Source: Proteobacteria bacterium UBA7415 (GTDB lineage Bacteria > Pseudomonadota > Gammaproteobacteria > Arenicellales > Arenicellaceae). From it: a stretch of 64,000 nt of DNA. Shown here in pieces: positions 54,710-63,314 of this stretch. The stretch is taken from the NCBI GenBank assembly GCA_002470515.1, contig DKML01000009.1:15681-79680 (forward strand). The letters run 5' to 3'. A model generated the notes under the pieces. That model saw nothing but the letters and a program-made list of their open reading frames with translations, made no database searches and was not told the origin of the DNA. Position 1 is the first letter of the stretch, and each line of letters starts with the position of its first letter. The position numbers and the translations under genes are program-made.

Positions 54710-54991
54710 ATGAAGCGCACTCCAGTTCTACTGACCATACTATTGGTTCTATTTTCTACGCTCTCGCTCAGCGGTTGCAGCTCCGTACGCAACATTATGG
54801 GTAACGAAGATACCGCTGCAGCCCAAGCAAAAACGGGAGCAGACATTACATACCCTCCAACTATTCCACGCGCGGAGTCGGATAAAGTAGTTGAAACTAG
54901 ACCAGAAGATACTATTTCTTTTGATGAGTGGCGTAAGCAACGTGAAGAAACGCTTAAAGCAGAAGCTGAGTCAGAATCTATTCCTGATTAG
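54710..54991 (+). CDS. Small lipoprotein
   Basis: A 93-residue protein starting at ATG 54710 (MKRTPVLLTILLVLF), with a lipobox LSGC whose Cys is residue 23, followed by Ser-Ser, which favours outer-membrane sorting. The mature part is acidic and probably disordered (YPPTIPRAESDKVVETRPED, FDEWRKQREETLKAEAE). The frame extends upstream to 54671, but that extension is not signal-like. I do not recognise the family. Confidence 0.7.
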   Translation: MKRTPVLLTILLVLFSTLSLSGCSSVRNIMGNEDTAAAQAKTGADITYPPTIPRAESDKVVETRPEDTISFDEWRKQREETLKAEAESESIPD

Positions 54992-55178
54992 TTTTCGTCT
55001 AGTGAGCAGGGCTTTGAGTTACCTGTTCAGGATCAAATTAGATGGCAAGGCCCTAGTTTCGGAAACGTTCCGAACATTTTATGCGTATCCGTTTACGCTG
55101 TAGGTGGGCCTGTTGCAACGAAGAATTGGTTTCGAGCCGTTCTATTAATCTTAAAGATGTTATGTTTTAGCTCTCAAA

Positions 55179-55196
55179 TTGTAATATTTCTGTAAC
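55179..55196 (+). promoter_or_regulatory. Putative Pho box upstream of the porin gene
   Basis: Two 7-bp direct repeats, TTGTAAT and CTGTAAC, are spaced by 4 bp (ATTT), the spacing of the PhoB consensus CTGTCAT-n4-CTGTCAT. Each half matches five of seven bases. It is about 94 bp before the porin ATG. PhoB control is inferred from this and from the porin family. Confidence 0.45.
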
Positions 55197-55289
55197 TCCT
55201 TTCACTCAAACTACTTCTGCCCCAACAATGGGACCGCGTTAAGAAGGCGTGGAAATATTAAGAACATAATCGAGAGAGGTTTGAGTTCA

Positions 55290-56309
55290 ATGAAAACTAA
55301 ACTAATAGCATCACTATTGGCAGCATCAGCAGTAGTTGCTGGTCCAGTACAAGCAGAAACAACCGTTACAACCGCCGGTGGCCTTAAGGTTCAAACAGGT
55401 AAGTACAAATTCGAATTCGGTGGTCGTATTATGTATGACTACAACAAAGCCGAATTAAATGGCGTGACTGATGAGGATGACTTTGATCTTCGCCGTGGAC
55501 GCGTTTATGCCAAGGGAAATGTTTCGAAAAATTGGGGCTTTAAGACGCAGTTTAATGTTGATGGCAGTGGCGCGGAAGATTTGTATCTTCAGTACACAGG
55601 TTGGGGCAGTGCCGCTAAGGTCACTATCGGTAATCAAAATATGCCTTTCGGCCTTGAACTTTTAACTTCATCAAAAGATATTAGTGTTCTTGAGCGGTCA
55701 GCAATAACCGAACGCTACGCGATTGGTCGTGCCGAAGGTGTACAATTGCATGGTGCGCTGGGGAAGAAGTCTAGTTATGGAATAGGCGTATTTGGCGATG
55801 ACACAGCGGATTCTGAAATTGGTTTCGCGGCCCGATACACGTATGCACCAGTTCTAACCGATACGAGTGTTATACATCTTGGTGTCGCCTATAAGGACAT
55901 TGCAGACGACAGAGCGGTCGGCTTTGAAGCGGCAGCGTCGTCTGGCCCTTTTCACATTCAAGCTGAGTTCGTGGACGGTGAAGAAGGCAATACAGATATT
56001 GACGGTTATTATGTGCAAGCTGGATACATTCTTACGGGTGAGTCCCGTCCCTATAAAGGTGGTGTATTCAAGCGAGTAACACCAGGTGGAAACGAAGGTG
56101 CTTGGGAACTCACTGCGCGCTATGAAGATGGCGATGGTAATTTCAGTGACATCGAACTCGGTACAACAGACGCATCTGCGTACACCCTGGGGTTGAATTA
56201 TTACCCACACAAGAATGTTCGTATTGGTGCTAACTACACTGACGGCGAAAGCAACGTTTCTGATGACGATGGTAGCGAGTTCCGGATACGTTTCCAGCTT
56301 ACTTTCTAA
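55290..56309 (+). CDS. OprP/OprO-family (phosphate-type) porin
   Basis: A 339-residue outer-membrane beta-barrel. The start is ATG 55290 with a GAGAGG site; a TTG at 55281 is less likely. The signal peptide is about 1-23 (ASAVVAGPVQA). The mature protein opens GLKVQTGKYKFEFGGRIMYDYN and has the DDFDLRRGRVYAKGNVSKNWGFKTQFN stretch of the O/P porin family, GNQNMPFGLE, and ends FRIRFQLTF with a terminal Phe for barrel assembly. Family members pass phosphate or polyphosphate. A putative Pho box lies upstream. Confidence 0.88.
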   Translation: MKTKLIASLLAASAVVAGPVQAETTVTTAGGLKVQTGKYKFEFGGRIMYDYNKAELNGVTDEDDFDLRRGRVYAKGNVSKNWGFKTQFNVDGSGAEDLYLQYTGWGSAAKVTIGNQNMPFGLELLTSSKDISVLERSAITERYAIGRAEGVQLHGALGKKSSYGIGVFGDDTADSEIGFAARYTYAPVLTDTSVIHLGVAYKDIADDRAVGFEAAASSGPFHIQAEFVDGEEGNTDIDGYYVQAGYILTGESRPYKGGVFKRVTPGGNEGAWELTARYEDGDGNFSDIELGTTDASAYTLGLNYYPHKNVRIGANYTDGESNVSDDDGSEFRIRFQLTF

Positions 56310-56351
56310 ACGTTATGTAATAGCTATGTGACCGTATTTTCGGTTCATTCA

Positions 56352-56390
56352 AAAAAGCCGTTGGTGTAATAACCAATGGCTTTTTCGTTT
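56352..56390 (+). terminator. Intrinsic terminator after the porin gene
   Basis: The arms AAAAAGCCGTTGGT (56352-56365) and ACCAATGGCTTTTT (56372-56385) pair with one G-U around a GTAATA loop, followed by a T-rich tract. Confidence 0.88.
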
Positions 56391-56530
56391 TGTGCTTGAT
56401 CAAGGTCATTTGTGATGAAGTTTGGTGGTTTTAGTACCATTTAATGGCCGAGCGGGGTAACTCGAGCCACCTTAGTTTGGTATAGTACGCGCGATTTTTT
56501 GAACCAATTAGACAAACGAATACACTTACT

Positions 56531-58126
56531 ATGATTACTACCTCAAACATCACCATGCAGTTTGGCGACAAGCCGCTGTTTGAAAATATTTCCGCAAGTT
56601 TTTCGGACGGCAACCGATATGGCCTTATTGGTGCGAATGGCAGCGGCAAATCCACCTTAATGCGGATTATGGAAGGGAGTCTTGAACCCACTGCTGGCAA
56701 TGTATCGGTTACGCCTAATGAGCGAATTGGTAAGTTGAACCAAGACCAGTTTGCGTTTGAAGAATTCAATGTATTGGATACCGTTATCATGGGCTATGCA
56801 GAGCTCTACGCTGTAAAGCAAGAGCGGGACCGCATATATGGCTTAGCCGAGATGAGCGAGGAAGAGGGCTTAAAGGTCGCTGATCTAGAGATTGAATTTG
56901 CAGAAATGGATGGCTACACAGCTGAATCGCGAGCGGGCGAACTGCTCATGTCGGTTGGTATACCTATTGAGTTGCATACGGGGCCGATGAGTAAAGTAGC
57001 GCCGGGTTGGAAGTTGCGAGTGTTGTTAGCACAAGCTTTGTTTTCGGACCCTGATATTTTATTGCTCGATGAGCCGACCAATAACCTAGATATTCACACT
57101 ATTCGTTGGTTGGAAAAAGTTCTGCAAGAGCGCAGCAGTACGATGATCATTATCTCGCACGATAGACATTTCCTAAATGCGGTATGTACCCATATGGCCG
57201 ATTTGGACTATGGCGACTTGAAGCTTTTTCCGGGCAACTACGATGAGTACATGACAGCAGCCACCATGGCCCGCGAACGGATGTATTCTGACAACGCTAA
57301 AAAGAAAGCGCAAATTGCTGAGTTGCAACAGTTTGTTAGTCGATTCTCGGCCAATGCATCTAAAGCGAAACAAGCCACTTCAAGAGCCAAGCAAATTGAC
57401 AAAATTCAGCTTGAGGCGGTAAAGCCTTCGAGCCGCGTAAATCCGTTTATTCGCTTCAAACAAGATAAAAAGTTGTACCGTAATGCACTTGAAGTTGATA
57501 ATTTGAGTATGGGCTTTGATGAACCACTGTTTGATAAGCAGAGCTTTACGATCGAAGTGGGTGAGCGCTGCGCATTTATTGGTCAAAATGGCGTGGGTAA
57601 AACGACACTTATGGAAAACCTTATGGGCAGCATTAAGCCTACTGGCGGCATTATTAAATGGTCGGAGAACGTTGAAATCGGTTACTACGCTCAGGATCAT
57701 GAAGACGAGTTTGAAACTGAAATAACCGTTTACGAGTGGATGTATCAATGGCGTAAAAATAAAGAGGACGAGCAATTTGTTCGAGGTGTTTTAGGTCAAA
57801 TGCTGTTTTCAAAAGACGACATTCTAAAGCCAGTTAGAGTGCTCAGTGGTGGTGAGAAGGGGCGCATGCTGTTCGGAAAAATTATGATGCAGCGGCCTAA
57901 CGTGATCATTATGGATGAGCCAACCAATCACTTGGATATGGAATCTATCGAATCATTGAATTTGGCGCTTGAGAATTACGACGGTACTTTATTATTTGTA
58001 ACCCATGACCGCGAGTTTGTAAGCAGTTTGGCGACTAGGATCTACGAGATTCAAGATAAAAAAATTACCGAGTTCGCGGGCAATTACGATGAGTACTTAC
58101 GCTTTAAGGACTCCCTCGCGGCTTAG
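56531..58126 (+). CDS. ybiT: ABC-F family ATPase, YbiT type
   Basis: A 531-residue cytoplasmic protein with two ABC domains and no membrane segments, acting on ribosomes. The first Walker A is GANGSGKST (34-42) with Walker [12 protein letters not shown] and a degenerate signature (VAPGWKLR). The interdomain linker is basic ([32 protein letters not shown]). The second domain has [17 protein letters not shown] and MDEPTNHLD. YbiT-type proteins are translation factors; no antibiotic-resistance features are evident. Confidence 0.93.
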   Translation: MITTSNITMQFGDKPLFENISASFSDGNRYGLIGANGSGKSTLMRIMEGSLEPTAGNVSVTPNERIGKLNQDQFAFEEFNVLDTVIMGYAELYAVKQERDRIYGLAEMSEEEGLKVADLEIEFAEMDGYTAESRAGELLMSVGIPIELHTGPMSKVAPGWKLRVLLAQALFSDPDILLLDEPTNNLDIHTIRWLEKVLQERSSTMIIISHDRHFLNAVCTHMADLDYGDLKLFPGNYDEYMTAATMARERMYSDNAKKKAQIAELQQFVSRFSANASKAKQATSRAKQIDKIQLEAVKPSSRVNPFIRFKQDKKLYRNALEVDNLSMGFDEPLFDKQSFTIEVGERCAFIGQNGVGKTTLMENLMGSIKPTGGIIKWSENVEIGYYAQDHEDEFETEITVYEWMYQWRKNKEDEQFVRGVLGQMLFSKDDILKPVRVLSGGEKGRMLFGKIMMQRPNVIIMDEPTNHLDMESIESLNLALENYDGTLLFVTHDREFVSSLATRIYEIQDKKITEFAGNYDEYLRFKDSLAA

Positions 58127-58194
58127 CGTACTGAGTCGCCAGTCACTGATGTCTACAGAAACGGCACTCAACTAAATGGGGCTACAATAGAGCA

Positions 58195-59016
58195 ATGAAA
58201 GCCATTGAGATAGGCGCTAAAAAAACCATCGTTTTTTACCTGCACGGTTTACGAGGACACGCTTTAGCGCAGAAGAACTCATTGGAGCACGTGGTAAAAA
58301 ACGTTGGAGTTACGCTGGTGTCATTAGAAATGCCAGGCCACGGTGAAGAGTCCAAAATTCACCATTGTATGGTTCCTAAATATCATCGGCTAGTCGATAG
58401 CATCGTCGCTGAGATACGCAATTGGTCGGTTGACGCAGAACAAGTAATTTTAATGGGGTACTCGTTTGGGGGCGCCCTAATGACCCTTGCTGCTCAAAAA
58501 TTAGAGCAAGACAAAAGTTTTGGCCCAGATGTTGCGGGTCTTGTAGGTATTAGTGCCGCGTATAGCGTGAGCCATAATGTCCCACGTTGGCAGCTCGTTT
58601 TAGCTGGATTGATCGCCCCACTCTCGCGGCTGTTCTATCGACATTTTCCATTGGGCAGCCGTTTCTTGACTATTGGCGAAATGAACATTGAACTAATTTC
58701 CCCAGACCTTGGGGTACAGCAATCAATTCGCAATGACCCTCTTACCTTTAAAGGGCGAATACCTCTCAATACGTCTGCGCAGGTTTACCGCGCCAGTGTC
58801 GTGGCTAGGGATGCCGTTGATACACTTGCCTGTGACGTAGTGTTATTGCATTCAGAAGATGACGCGATAGCTTTGCCTCCGACGCCAACAACATTCCGCA
58901 AAAAAATCAAACTAAAAATGTTTAAGAACTTGCGACACAATTGTATCGATGGTGCTACCCGAGAAGCGGTCTATGCTCGAAGAGCAATTACGGAATTTAT
59001 CGTTTCAAAGCTATAA
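58195..59016 (+). CDS. Alpha/beta hydrolase
   Basis: A 273-residue hydrolase of the serine aminopeptidase/lysophospholipase-like group. The HG oxyanion region is in FYLHGLRGHA, the nucleophile Ser90 in GYSFGGA, the probable acid in LLHSEDDAIALPPTP and the His in LRHNCIDG. No signal peptide is present. The substrate is unknown. It ends just before a 14-bp tandem repeat. Confidence 0.85.
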   Translation: MKAIEIGAKKTIVFYLHGLRGHALAQKNSLEHVVKNVGVTLVSLEMPGHGEESKIHHCMVPKYHRLVDSIVAEIRNWSVDAEQVILMGYSFGGALMTLAAQKLEQDKSFGPDVAGLVGISAAYSVSHNVPRWQLVLAGLIAPLSRLFYRHFPLGSRFLTIGEMNIELISPDLGVQQSIRNDPLTFKGRIPLNTSAQVYRASVVARDAVDTLACDVVLLHSEDDAIALPPTPTTFRKKIKLKMFKNLRHNCIDGATREAVYARRAITEFIVSKL

Positions 59017-59042
59017 GCGATTATTCCTGAGCGGCTAAGTAC

Positions 59043-59154
59043 TAGTTCCAAGGTGTTAGTTCCAAGGTGTTAGTTCCAAGGTGTTAGTTCCAAGGTGTTA
59101 GTTCCAAGGTGTTAGTTCCAAGGTGTTAATTCCAAGGTGTTAATTCCAAGGTTT
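59043..59154. repeat. Minisatellite: eight copies of a 14-bp unit
   Basis: The unit TAGTTCCAAGGTGT is repeated head to tail. Copies 1-6 are identical; copy 7 has TAATTCC and copy 8 has TAATTCC plus GGTTT. It lies between the hydrolase stop (59016) and the convergent glycosyltransferase stop (59205). The unit is not a multiple of three and carries TAG/TAA. Conserved unit identity suggests recent expansion by slippage. Confidence 0.95.
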
Positions 59155-59204
59155 CAGTTACAAGCACTCGGCTACTAGTGTTGTGGCTTTGGAGCATCAA
59201 CCAG

Positions 59205-61676
59205 CTAAACCAGCTTAGGCAAAAGCTGCGCAGCTTCGCATAAGCTCGTGATATTTTGATCAGAATAGGCCGCCTTAAGCTCGGCATAAGCGTCTGATCG
59301 AATGTACAAGATCTGAGCATCATCTGTATCTGATTCATGGATTTGTAAGCACTTCACGCTTTGAGCGCCAAGCGAGAGGGCTCGCAGTTGTGGGTTAAGT
59401 TCTGCACGTGCGTCTGGCTCAGTTGGAAGTTTCCCTGTCAAAACGATGACGTTGGGGAGATGTTGACGCTCCGCCAGGTTTAGAACTCTCAAAAGGGCAG
59501 TATTTAGGGGGTGCTCTGTGTTTTTGTATTCAATTTTCTGTGCACTATTGTTTATTCCCCAGGCTAAAAGACTCGCATCTAAGGCATCCCAAGTGTTTTC
59601 TTGATACAGCTGGTAAATTGAATCAAATCCCCAAAATGGACTCGCACGCTCAGCTTCTAGAGATCGGTGGACTTCGGCCATAACACTAGGACTCAGTTGC
59701 TGACTATAGTGGTCATAGACAGATTGAGTGTCACGGCCTATTTCGCTCCAACCAATTAAATAGTTGCGAATTCGGTCTTCCCACCGGATTCGATACTTAA
59801 CGCCATTGGGGCGAGGAAACCTATGCATCCAACGCATGAATGGTAAGCACCAAGTCTTGCCGCCATTGAGCGCGAACTTATAATGTATATAGCCTTCTTC
59901 GGCACCAAACCCGCGAAACTTTCGGTTAAATCCAGCCCATTCTGAGCGTTTACACACAAACATTGCTAAGCCTTGCATCGGGATCTCAAAGCGCTCACCG
60001 TCAATGTCTTTAGCTCGCTCATCTGATTCAAAAACGCCGTAAAAGCCTTGCTGCCATCGTTCTGACATATGCGTTGAAAACCCTTTCATGTCTTCACCCA
60101 TCATTGGTCCATGCCAAATGTCTTTTGAATTCGGGTTCGCATCGATGTACTCAAGCAAGCGCGCGATAACGCCTTGGATGAGAAAAACATGACAATCCAC
60201 ACACATTACAAAGTCGCCTCGAGCTTCCAAAAACACTCGCTCGCGCACCGTAGTACCGCTGAATTCGCTTGCGGGTAAATATCGTGCACCGATATTACCG
60301 ACTAAGTTCTTAACGGCTTTGCCGTGTGCTGAGTCGGGATTATTGTCAACAACTAGCAGTTCAATTTGATCAAGGCATTCGGAGTGAAATAGCTTAATAG
60401 ACATTAATGTGAAATAGACACCGTCAAAATCATCATAGGTGGCCATGCCAATCGTAAGTTTAGGGGCGATTGCTTGTGCGTCGGTTGTTGTTTCTGCGTC
60501 TGCTTGTGGTTCTGTGGTAGAAGTGTAATTTGCAGTCGAAGCCAGTTTACGGTCTGCTGCTGCAGAAGTGCTTGGTGACACTCCTGATTGGGTTTGCCTT
60601 ACCTTGTCAAAAAGTGCGAGAGCCTCTTTAATTTTTTCGTTTTTGTTACAGTAGGAATTCAGTGTTTGGTAAATTTTCTGTCCTTTATCTCTCTGCTCCG
60701 CCATGGCATAGGCCTTGAGCTGTAAGATTGCGAAATCGCGGTCATGCAAAACGGGCTCGATGTAATGCGCGTTAACAGGCCAATCAAGACCTTCTGCGAC
60801 CGTTGCGAGTTCCGCTGCCGCCTGACCTTGTTCAGCCGTAAGCAGAATTTCAATCAATCTAGCGTAAGCCTCTAAACGCTCGCTGTCGACATCGATGGCC
60901 CCTGAGAAAAATTCAACGGCATCATTGGTGCGTCCCTGTGCCAGTTGACAAACACCTGAGAGGTATTGATGTGTCCATCTAAGCTCAGCAGAAGACTCCT
61001 GGGCCTCATCACAAATATCAAGCAAAATTTGAGCAGCTAAACCGGGCTCCGCCATGCTGAGCTTTAGCAAGGCAGAATAAATCCCCAGTTCGAGCGCGCT
61101 GTCTAGTGTTTGTTGCCTTTGAGCCTCCAGTAGTAGCGAGTTCGTCGGGAGTTTTTCCATAAGAGTATCGCCATTTCTAATGATCGATGTTTTATGGGAG
61201 CAGTATTTAGTAAGGCCAGCGTTAACCACTGGCAATACTTCGCCCGATATTAAATAGTCTGGCTGAGTGCTAAATAAGCGAAGTTCGGCAATAGCCATTT
61301 CGCCCTTACGCACCAACAGGTATGCAGCGCGCTCTTCATCAATTAACCCCAACTCTTGCTCCGCACTGTCGCTGAGTAAGGCTATTTGCTCGGGGCCTCT
61401 AAGCCAAAGCATTGACTCTGACCATTTGCTAGCAATGTCTTTGGCTTGTTCTAAGAATGCACCGATGCCCAACCAAGGTTGTTCACTAACTATATGACCT
61501 TCAAGCAAAGTGATCGATGCAATATTGCTTTTGATTATATCGGCGTGAGCTATTTCAAATGGGTTGAAAACGACCCAACTACTGATCAATCTCTGTGACT
61601 CCAAAAGTGCTTTCTTGAGCTGTGTACAGTCTCGGTCTGCTATGAGAATCAAACAAGGTTTAGTGCTTTGGGACAT
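59205..61676 (-). CDS. TPR-containing GT-A glycosyltransferase, polypeptide-GalNAc-transferase-like
   Basis: An 823-residue cytoplasmic protein without signal peptide or membrane helix. Residues about 210-360 look like TPR helices (ELRWTHQYLSGVCQLAQGRTNDAVEFFSGAI). A Ser/Thr-rich linker (365-404) precedes a GT-A domain at about 406-640: KLTIGMATYDDFDG, LLVVDNNPDS (440-449), and VMCVDCHVFL with the Asp494-Cys-His496 metal site. The acceptor half is FRGFGAEEGYIHYKFALNGGK (587-607) and HRFPRP (618-623). Asp-x-His followed by a G-x-E/N-E block is the layout of GT27 polypeptide GalNAc-transferases. The C-terminal 180 residues are unassigned. The gene is divergent from a pair of Thr-rich secreted proteins that may be its acceptors. 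Sugar and acceptor are inference. Confidence 0.75.
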   Translation of the reverse strand: MSQSTKPCLILIADRDCTQLKKALLESQRLISSWVVFNPFEIAHADIIKSNIASITLLEGHIVSEQPWLGIGAFLEQAKDIASKWSESMLWLRGPEQIALLSDSAEQELGLIDEERAAYLLVRKGEMAIAELRLFSTQPDYLISGEVLPVVNAGLTKYCSHKTSIIRNGDTLMEKLPTNSLLLEAQRQQTLDSALELGIYSALLKLSMAEPGLAAQILLDICDEAQESSAELRWTHQYLSGVCQLAQGRTNDAVEFFSGAIDVDSERLEAYARLIEILLTAEQGQAAAELATVAEGLDWPVNAHYIEPVLHDRDFAILQLKAYAMAEQRDKGQKIYQTLNSYCNKNEKIKEALALFDKVRQTQSGVSPSTSAAADRKLASTANYTSTTEPQADAETTTDAQAIAPKLTIGMATYDDFDGVYFTLMSIKLFHSECLDQIELLVVDNNPDSAHGKAVKNLVGNIGARYLPASEFSGTTVRERVFLEARGDFVMCVDCHVFLIQGVIARLLEYIDANPNSKDIWHGPMMGEDMKGFSTHMSERWQQGFYGVFESDERAKDIDGERFEIPMQGLAMFVCKRSEWAGFNRKFRGFGAEEGYIHYKFALNGGKTWCLPFMRWMHRFPRPNGVKYRIRWEDRIRNYLIGWSEIGRDTQSVYDHYSQQLSPSVMAEVHRSLEAERASPFWGFDSIYQLYQENTWDALDASLLAWGINNSAQKIEYKNTEHPLNTALLRVLNLAERQHLPNVIVLTGKLPTEPDARAELNPQLRALSLGAQSVKCLQIHESDTDDAQILYIRSDAYAELKAAYSDQNITSLCEAAQLLPKLV

Positions 61677-62149
61677 TGTATTTGCGTACTCGAGGTTGTT
61701 GAGGGGGGGGCAAGTAAAGAAGGCCTAAATAAGAGTAATTGAATCTTTAGTGCGCTGGAATAATAGCTCAGCAGGCGAGTGATATAAAGGCAGACATGGT
61801 GCCTTTTGTTAGCCCATACAGTATCAGATTCCTTGTGGGGAGTAATCTTGGAATTCATTGTAGCTTTAGAGCAGTCTATTGATTACTTTATAGCAAATTA
61901 CGCTTTGTTGCTGGCCCTGTTAGACGCCGTCTTTGCGCTGTTAACTGCCAAGCAATGCTTAATTTCCGAAGCGATAAATCCTTGTGTTTCAGTCATTAAG
62001 TTTGCGCGATAAAGTTGTTCTCTATCTTGTTCTCTAGCCTGTTTCGCGGTATCTTAGCATTCAGTAATTAGTCGTTGGGCCTCGGCCTGTAATTAAATTT
62101 TGAGTGGCTTACGTTTTTCTATAGGCCTCGGTTTTGTAAAGAGAAAATC
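61677..62149. other. Divergent intergenic region between glycosyltransferase and Thr-rich protein genes
   Basis: A run of eight G (61703-61710; C8 in the glycosyltransferase sense) sits 27-34 bp before the glycosyltransferase ATG. A 7-bp hairpin (AAAGGCA / TGCCTTT, 61786-61806) is followed by a short T-run. A possible 54-codon frame with a GGGGAG site and a TTG start at 61848 runs to 62012 (listed separately). No operator is recognised. Confidence 0.5.
61848..62012 (+). CDS. Possible small hydrophobic protein
   Basis: A 54-residue frame with a TTG start 5 bases after GGGGAG. It contains one hydrophobic segment (YFIANYALLLALLDAVFALLTA). No family is recognised. The non-ATG start and the lack of other support keep this tentative; a longer frame from 61806 exists but has no ribosome-binding site. 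Confidence 0.3.
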   Translation: MEFIVALEQSIDYFIANYALLLALLDAVFALLTAKQCLISEAINPCVSVIKFAR

Positions 62150-62878
62150 ATGACAGATAAGAAAAAAACCAACAGTAGCAAGTCTGTTGAAGTTAAAAAA
62201 GACCTTGGCCTAGCTGCGTCTACTCGACGTGACGCTGTAAAAAACATTTTGGCCGGTAGTACTTTAGCCGCTGGTGCTGCAACGAGCAGCGTTTGGGTAA
62301 AGCCTGTGGTTGATGCTGTTGTAACCCCGGCGCACGCACAAACATCAACTGTTTTTGTTGTAAGTGGTAATGCTGTTGTAACAGTCACTAAAGCAGGATT
62401 CGCCCAGAGTAGAAGCGTTCTCGATATGTTTATCGATTCAGCACACGCCACTGCACTCCCAAACTTTGAAGGTGCTTGCGTGACGATGTCTGGCGATACG
62501 GTTACTGGCACACTCACAGTAGATTTTGTGTTTTTTAGTGGTTCGCCGCTTAGCGTTACAGGTGCTATCAACCCGTCTGGAAATTTTAACTTCACTGATC
62601 AGGGCGTAACTGTTGCTGGAGCGTACAACCCAACTTCAGGTTCAGCAAGCGGAACTATTGTCGCGGGATCAAGCTCATATGCATTTACGTTGGCGGATAC
62701 GGCAGGTGCATGTACGCCTCTAGCGCCGGCGCCAACGACAACCACAGCCTACCCAACTACAGGGTACCCAACGTCGACAATTCAACCAACGACCACATTC
62801 TTCAACACCACCACGGCTTCGCCGACAACAACGTTTTTTAGCACCACCACGGCTGGGCCAACAACAACACCAACTTAA
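62150..62878 (+). CDS. Tat-exported protein with mucin-like Thr-rich tail (copy 1)
   Basis: A 242-residue protein. The N-terminal region is charged and followed by a twin-arginine signal (STRRDAVKNILAG, Arg26-Arg27), a weakly hydrophobic stretch, the PVVDAVVTPAHA motif and a cleavage site after Ala63. The mature core (about 64-188) is beta-rich with two cysteines (Cys110, Cys188) that could pair. The last 52 residues (191-242) contain 24 Thr in TTTT, PTT and GYPT units, like a mucin domain. ATG 62150 has an AAAGAGA site. It is tandemly duplicated at 63315 and divergent from a glycosyltransferase gene. I know no assigned function. Confidence 0.8.
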   Translation: MTDKKKTNSSKSVEVKKDLGLAASTRRDAVKNILAGSTLAAGAATSSVWVKPVVDAVVTPAHAQTSTVFVVSGNAVVTVTKAGFAQSRSVLDMFIDSAHATALPNFEGACVTMSGDTVTGTLTVDFVFFSGSPLSVTGAINPSGNFNFTDQGVTVAGAYNPTSGSASGTIVAGSSSYAFTLADTAGACTPLAPAPTTTTAYPTTGYPTSTIQPTTTFFNTTTASPTTTFFSTTTAGPTTTPT

Positions 62879-63314
62879 TATGAAAAAACCGTTTCCAGCG
62901 CATGCTCACCAGCTTGATGAAGGAAAAAGCTCGGTTTTAGCTTGGATTTGAGCTTGGTTTTATTAAAGGTTTGATAAAAAATTAAGTAATCTAAAAAGAA
63001 AAAGCTGTCTTAGGGCAGCTTTTTTTGTGTCTATTGAAACGGTATCCCAAGCGATATGGTGGACATTCAAAAGGTCTGTAGGGGCATGCCTGTGAGGCAA
63101 AAAGTGTCATTCACGGCGAGAAAGACACATTTCAACCACATTGATCCGTTCGGGTTTCAGTGGAATGAACTGGCAACTTAAATCGAAAGCCGTTGTTTGG
63201 ATGGGTTGACTGCGCTATTCCTAGTTCCTTGCACATCGAGAAAAAAATCGTATGACCTAGCGTAACTTACTCGCTTCGCCGCTCGAGCCCCTACTTTTAG
63301 TGAGAGAGACTACT
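62879..63314. other. Spacer between the two Thr-rich protein genes
   Basis: It contains the terminator at 62997-63026 and, after it, about 290 bp with no gene that must hold the promoter and leader of copy 2. This spacer is not visibly similar to the region before copy 1, so the duplication or conversion is limited to the genes. Confidence 0.5.
62997..63026 (+). terminator. Intrinsic terminator after Thr-rich protein copy 1
   Basis: AAAGCTGTC (63001-63009) pairs with GGCAGCTTT (63014-63022) with one G-U around TTAG, with flanking A-run and T-run to 63026. It makes copy 1 a separate transcription unit. Confidence 0.88.

Noticed and set aside
59043..59154. CRISPR array
   Set aside because: The 14-bp units are contiguous with no spacers and no cas genes are near.
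61760..61800. A tRNA suggested by the string TAGCTCAGCAGGCGAG
   Set aside because: Only the D-arm resembles a tRNA; there is no anticodon arm, T-arm (GTTCGA) or matching acceptor stem.
62119..62595. Minus-strand open frame opposite the Thr-rich gene, repeated at 63257-63748
   Set aside because: Its conservation between copies is fully explained by the near-identical plus-strand block; it has no ribosome-binding site, and the plus frame has only synonymous changes.
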